This document shows positions 63,773 to 64,000 of a stretch of DNA of 64,000 nt, piece after piece. The stretch spans positions 1,984,001-2,048,000 of the forward strand of contig NZ_CP028908.1 of NCBI RefSeq assembly GCF_024181725.1. Direction: 5' to 3'. Under the pieces are notes generated by a model, which was given only the letters and a program-made list of their open reading frames with translations, ran no database searches and was not told the DNA's origin. The translations under genes and the position numbers were made by a program. Origin of the DNA: Bradyrhizobium sp. WD16 (GTDB lineage: Bacteria; Pseudomonadota; Alphaproteobacteria; Rhizobiales; Xanthobacteraceae). The stretch's first letter is position 1, and each line of letters begins with the position of its first letter.

Positions 63773-64000
63773 CGGGGTGTTTCGCGGTTGCGGAGGCGTC
63801 GGTTGCGGAAGGCCCCGCGACGCTGCGGGCGGTGTCGGAATGCACCGCTTTTTACGCAGCGGATGGAACGAGCGCAATGTGGAAATGATCATGTTGCGAA
63901 TGCCGGTTCATTCATGCATTCGCTGGTATACCAGAGGCTTTTGCCTGCAGGCATCATATCGCAGGGCGGAATTATGAAGTTAGATTCAGATCTTTGTCCG
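63773..64000. other. Upstream region of the sdh operon, to the window edge
   Basis: No gene supported in these 228 bp. It must contain the sdh promoter. The last 100 bp are less GC-rich and carry the two palindromes described separately. A divergent gene may start beyond the edge. Confidence 0.4.
63923..63934. promoter_or_regulatory. Perfect palindrome CTGGTATACCAG, GntR(FadR)-type operator candidate
   Basis: This 12-bp perfect palindrome, about 150 bp upstream of sdhC, matches the TGGTnnACCA form bound by many FadR-subfamily GntR regulators. A second perfect palindrome (TGCCTGCAGGCA, 63942-63953) follows with centres 19 bp apart. It may control sdhC or a gene beyond the right edge. Confidence 0.4.

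Overview
The window is a GC-rich (about 65%) alphaproteobacterial chromosome segment. Gene content and order point to the Bradyrhizobiaceae/Nitrobacteraceae (Rhodopseudomonas/Bradyrhizobium relatives): sdhCDAB, argG-ompA, a hemC-hemD-Mic60-hemY cluster, rsmB-heparinase-purH, and several palindromic intergenic repeats. The genus cannot be fixed from sequence reading alone.

Layout. 1-3.6 kb: a minus-strand dipeptide/nickel-type ABC importer (binding protein, two permeases, start of an ATPase) with a divergent LysR regulator at 3.7-4.6 kb. 4.6-10.8 kb: MATE exporter, glutathione S-transferase, gamma-glutamyltransferase and a UMF1-type MFS carrier. 10.9-16.5 kb: purH, a heparinase II/III-family protein, rsmB and an SDHAF4-like succinate dehydrogenase assembly factor. 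16.7-20.4 kb: a nuclease-fold protein, an L,D-transpeptidase and acetyl-CoA synthetase. 20.9-24.1 kb: methyltransferase (ETF-beta lysine methyltransferase-like), EVE-domain protein, gpsA and tsaD, packed on the minus strand and divergent from 24.4-29.3 kb hemC-hemD-Mic60-like-hemY. A tRNA-Thr(CGU) follows.

29.5-36.0 kb is the one clearly accessory stretch. It holds a truncated methyltransferase copy, a truncated AbiU2-like HEPN gene, an antisense frameshifted gene, a C-terminal integrase scrap, a repeat-rich autotransporter, and a membrane-protein/methyltransferase fusion whose methyltransferase half is the parent of the truncated copy. The two methyltransferase copies are direct repeats about 5.9 kb apart.

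36-48 kb returns to ordinary genes: EamA transporter, TerB-like protein, SDR, glutamine amidotransferase, tRNA-Ala(CGC), yggT-yggU-folD, M20 peptidase, GNAT, a decayed alpha/beta hydrolase, an FAD amine oxidase and typA. 48-57 kb carries a 47-aa membrane protein, a gene fragment cut by a repeat, an orphan TAXI protein, pterin dehydratase, YkvA, quinone oxidoreductase, IalB, rlmN, a membrane protein with a PAP2 phosphatase, and argG. 57-64 kb: OmpA-family protein with Pro-rich repeats, a small Pro-rich protein and the sdhCDAB operon.

Two CTAG-bounded palindromic repeat families (about 78 bp and 75 bp) recur through the window. Twice they occur as the same composite, in opposite orientation, about 11 kb apart. 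I found no convincing complete defence, secretion-cluster or CRISPR system. The most unusual material is the 29.5-36 kb scar/island and the repeat families.
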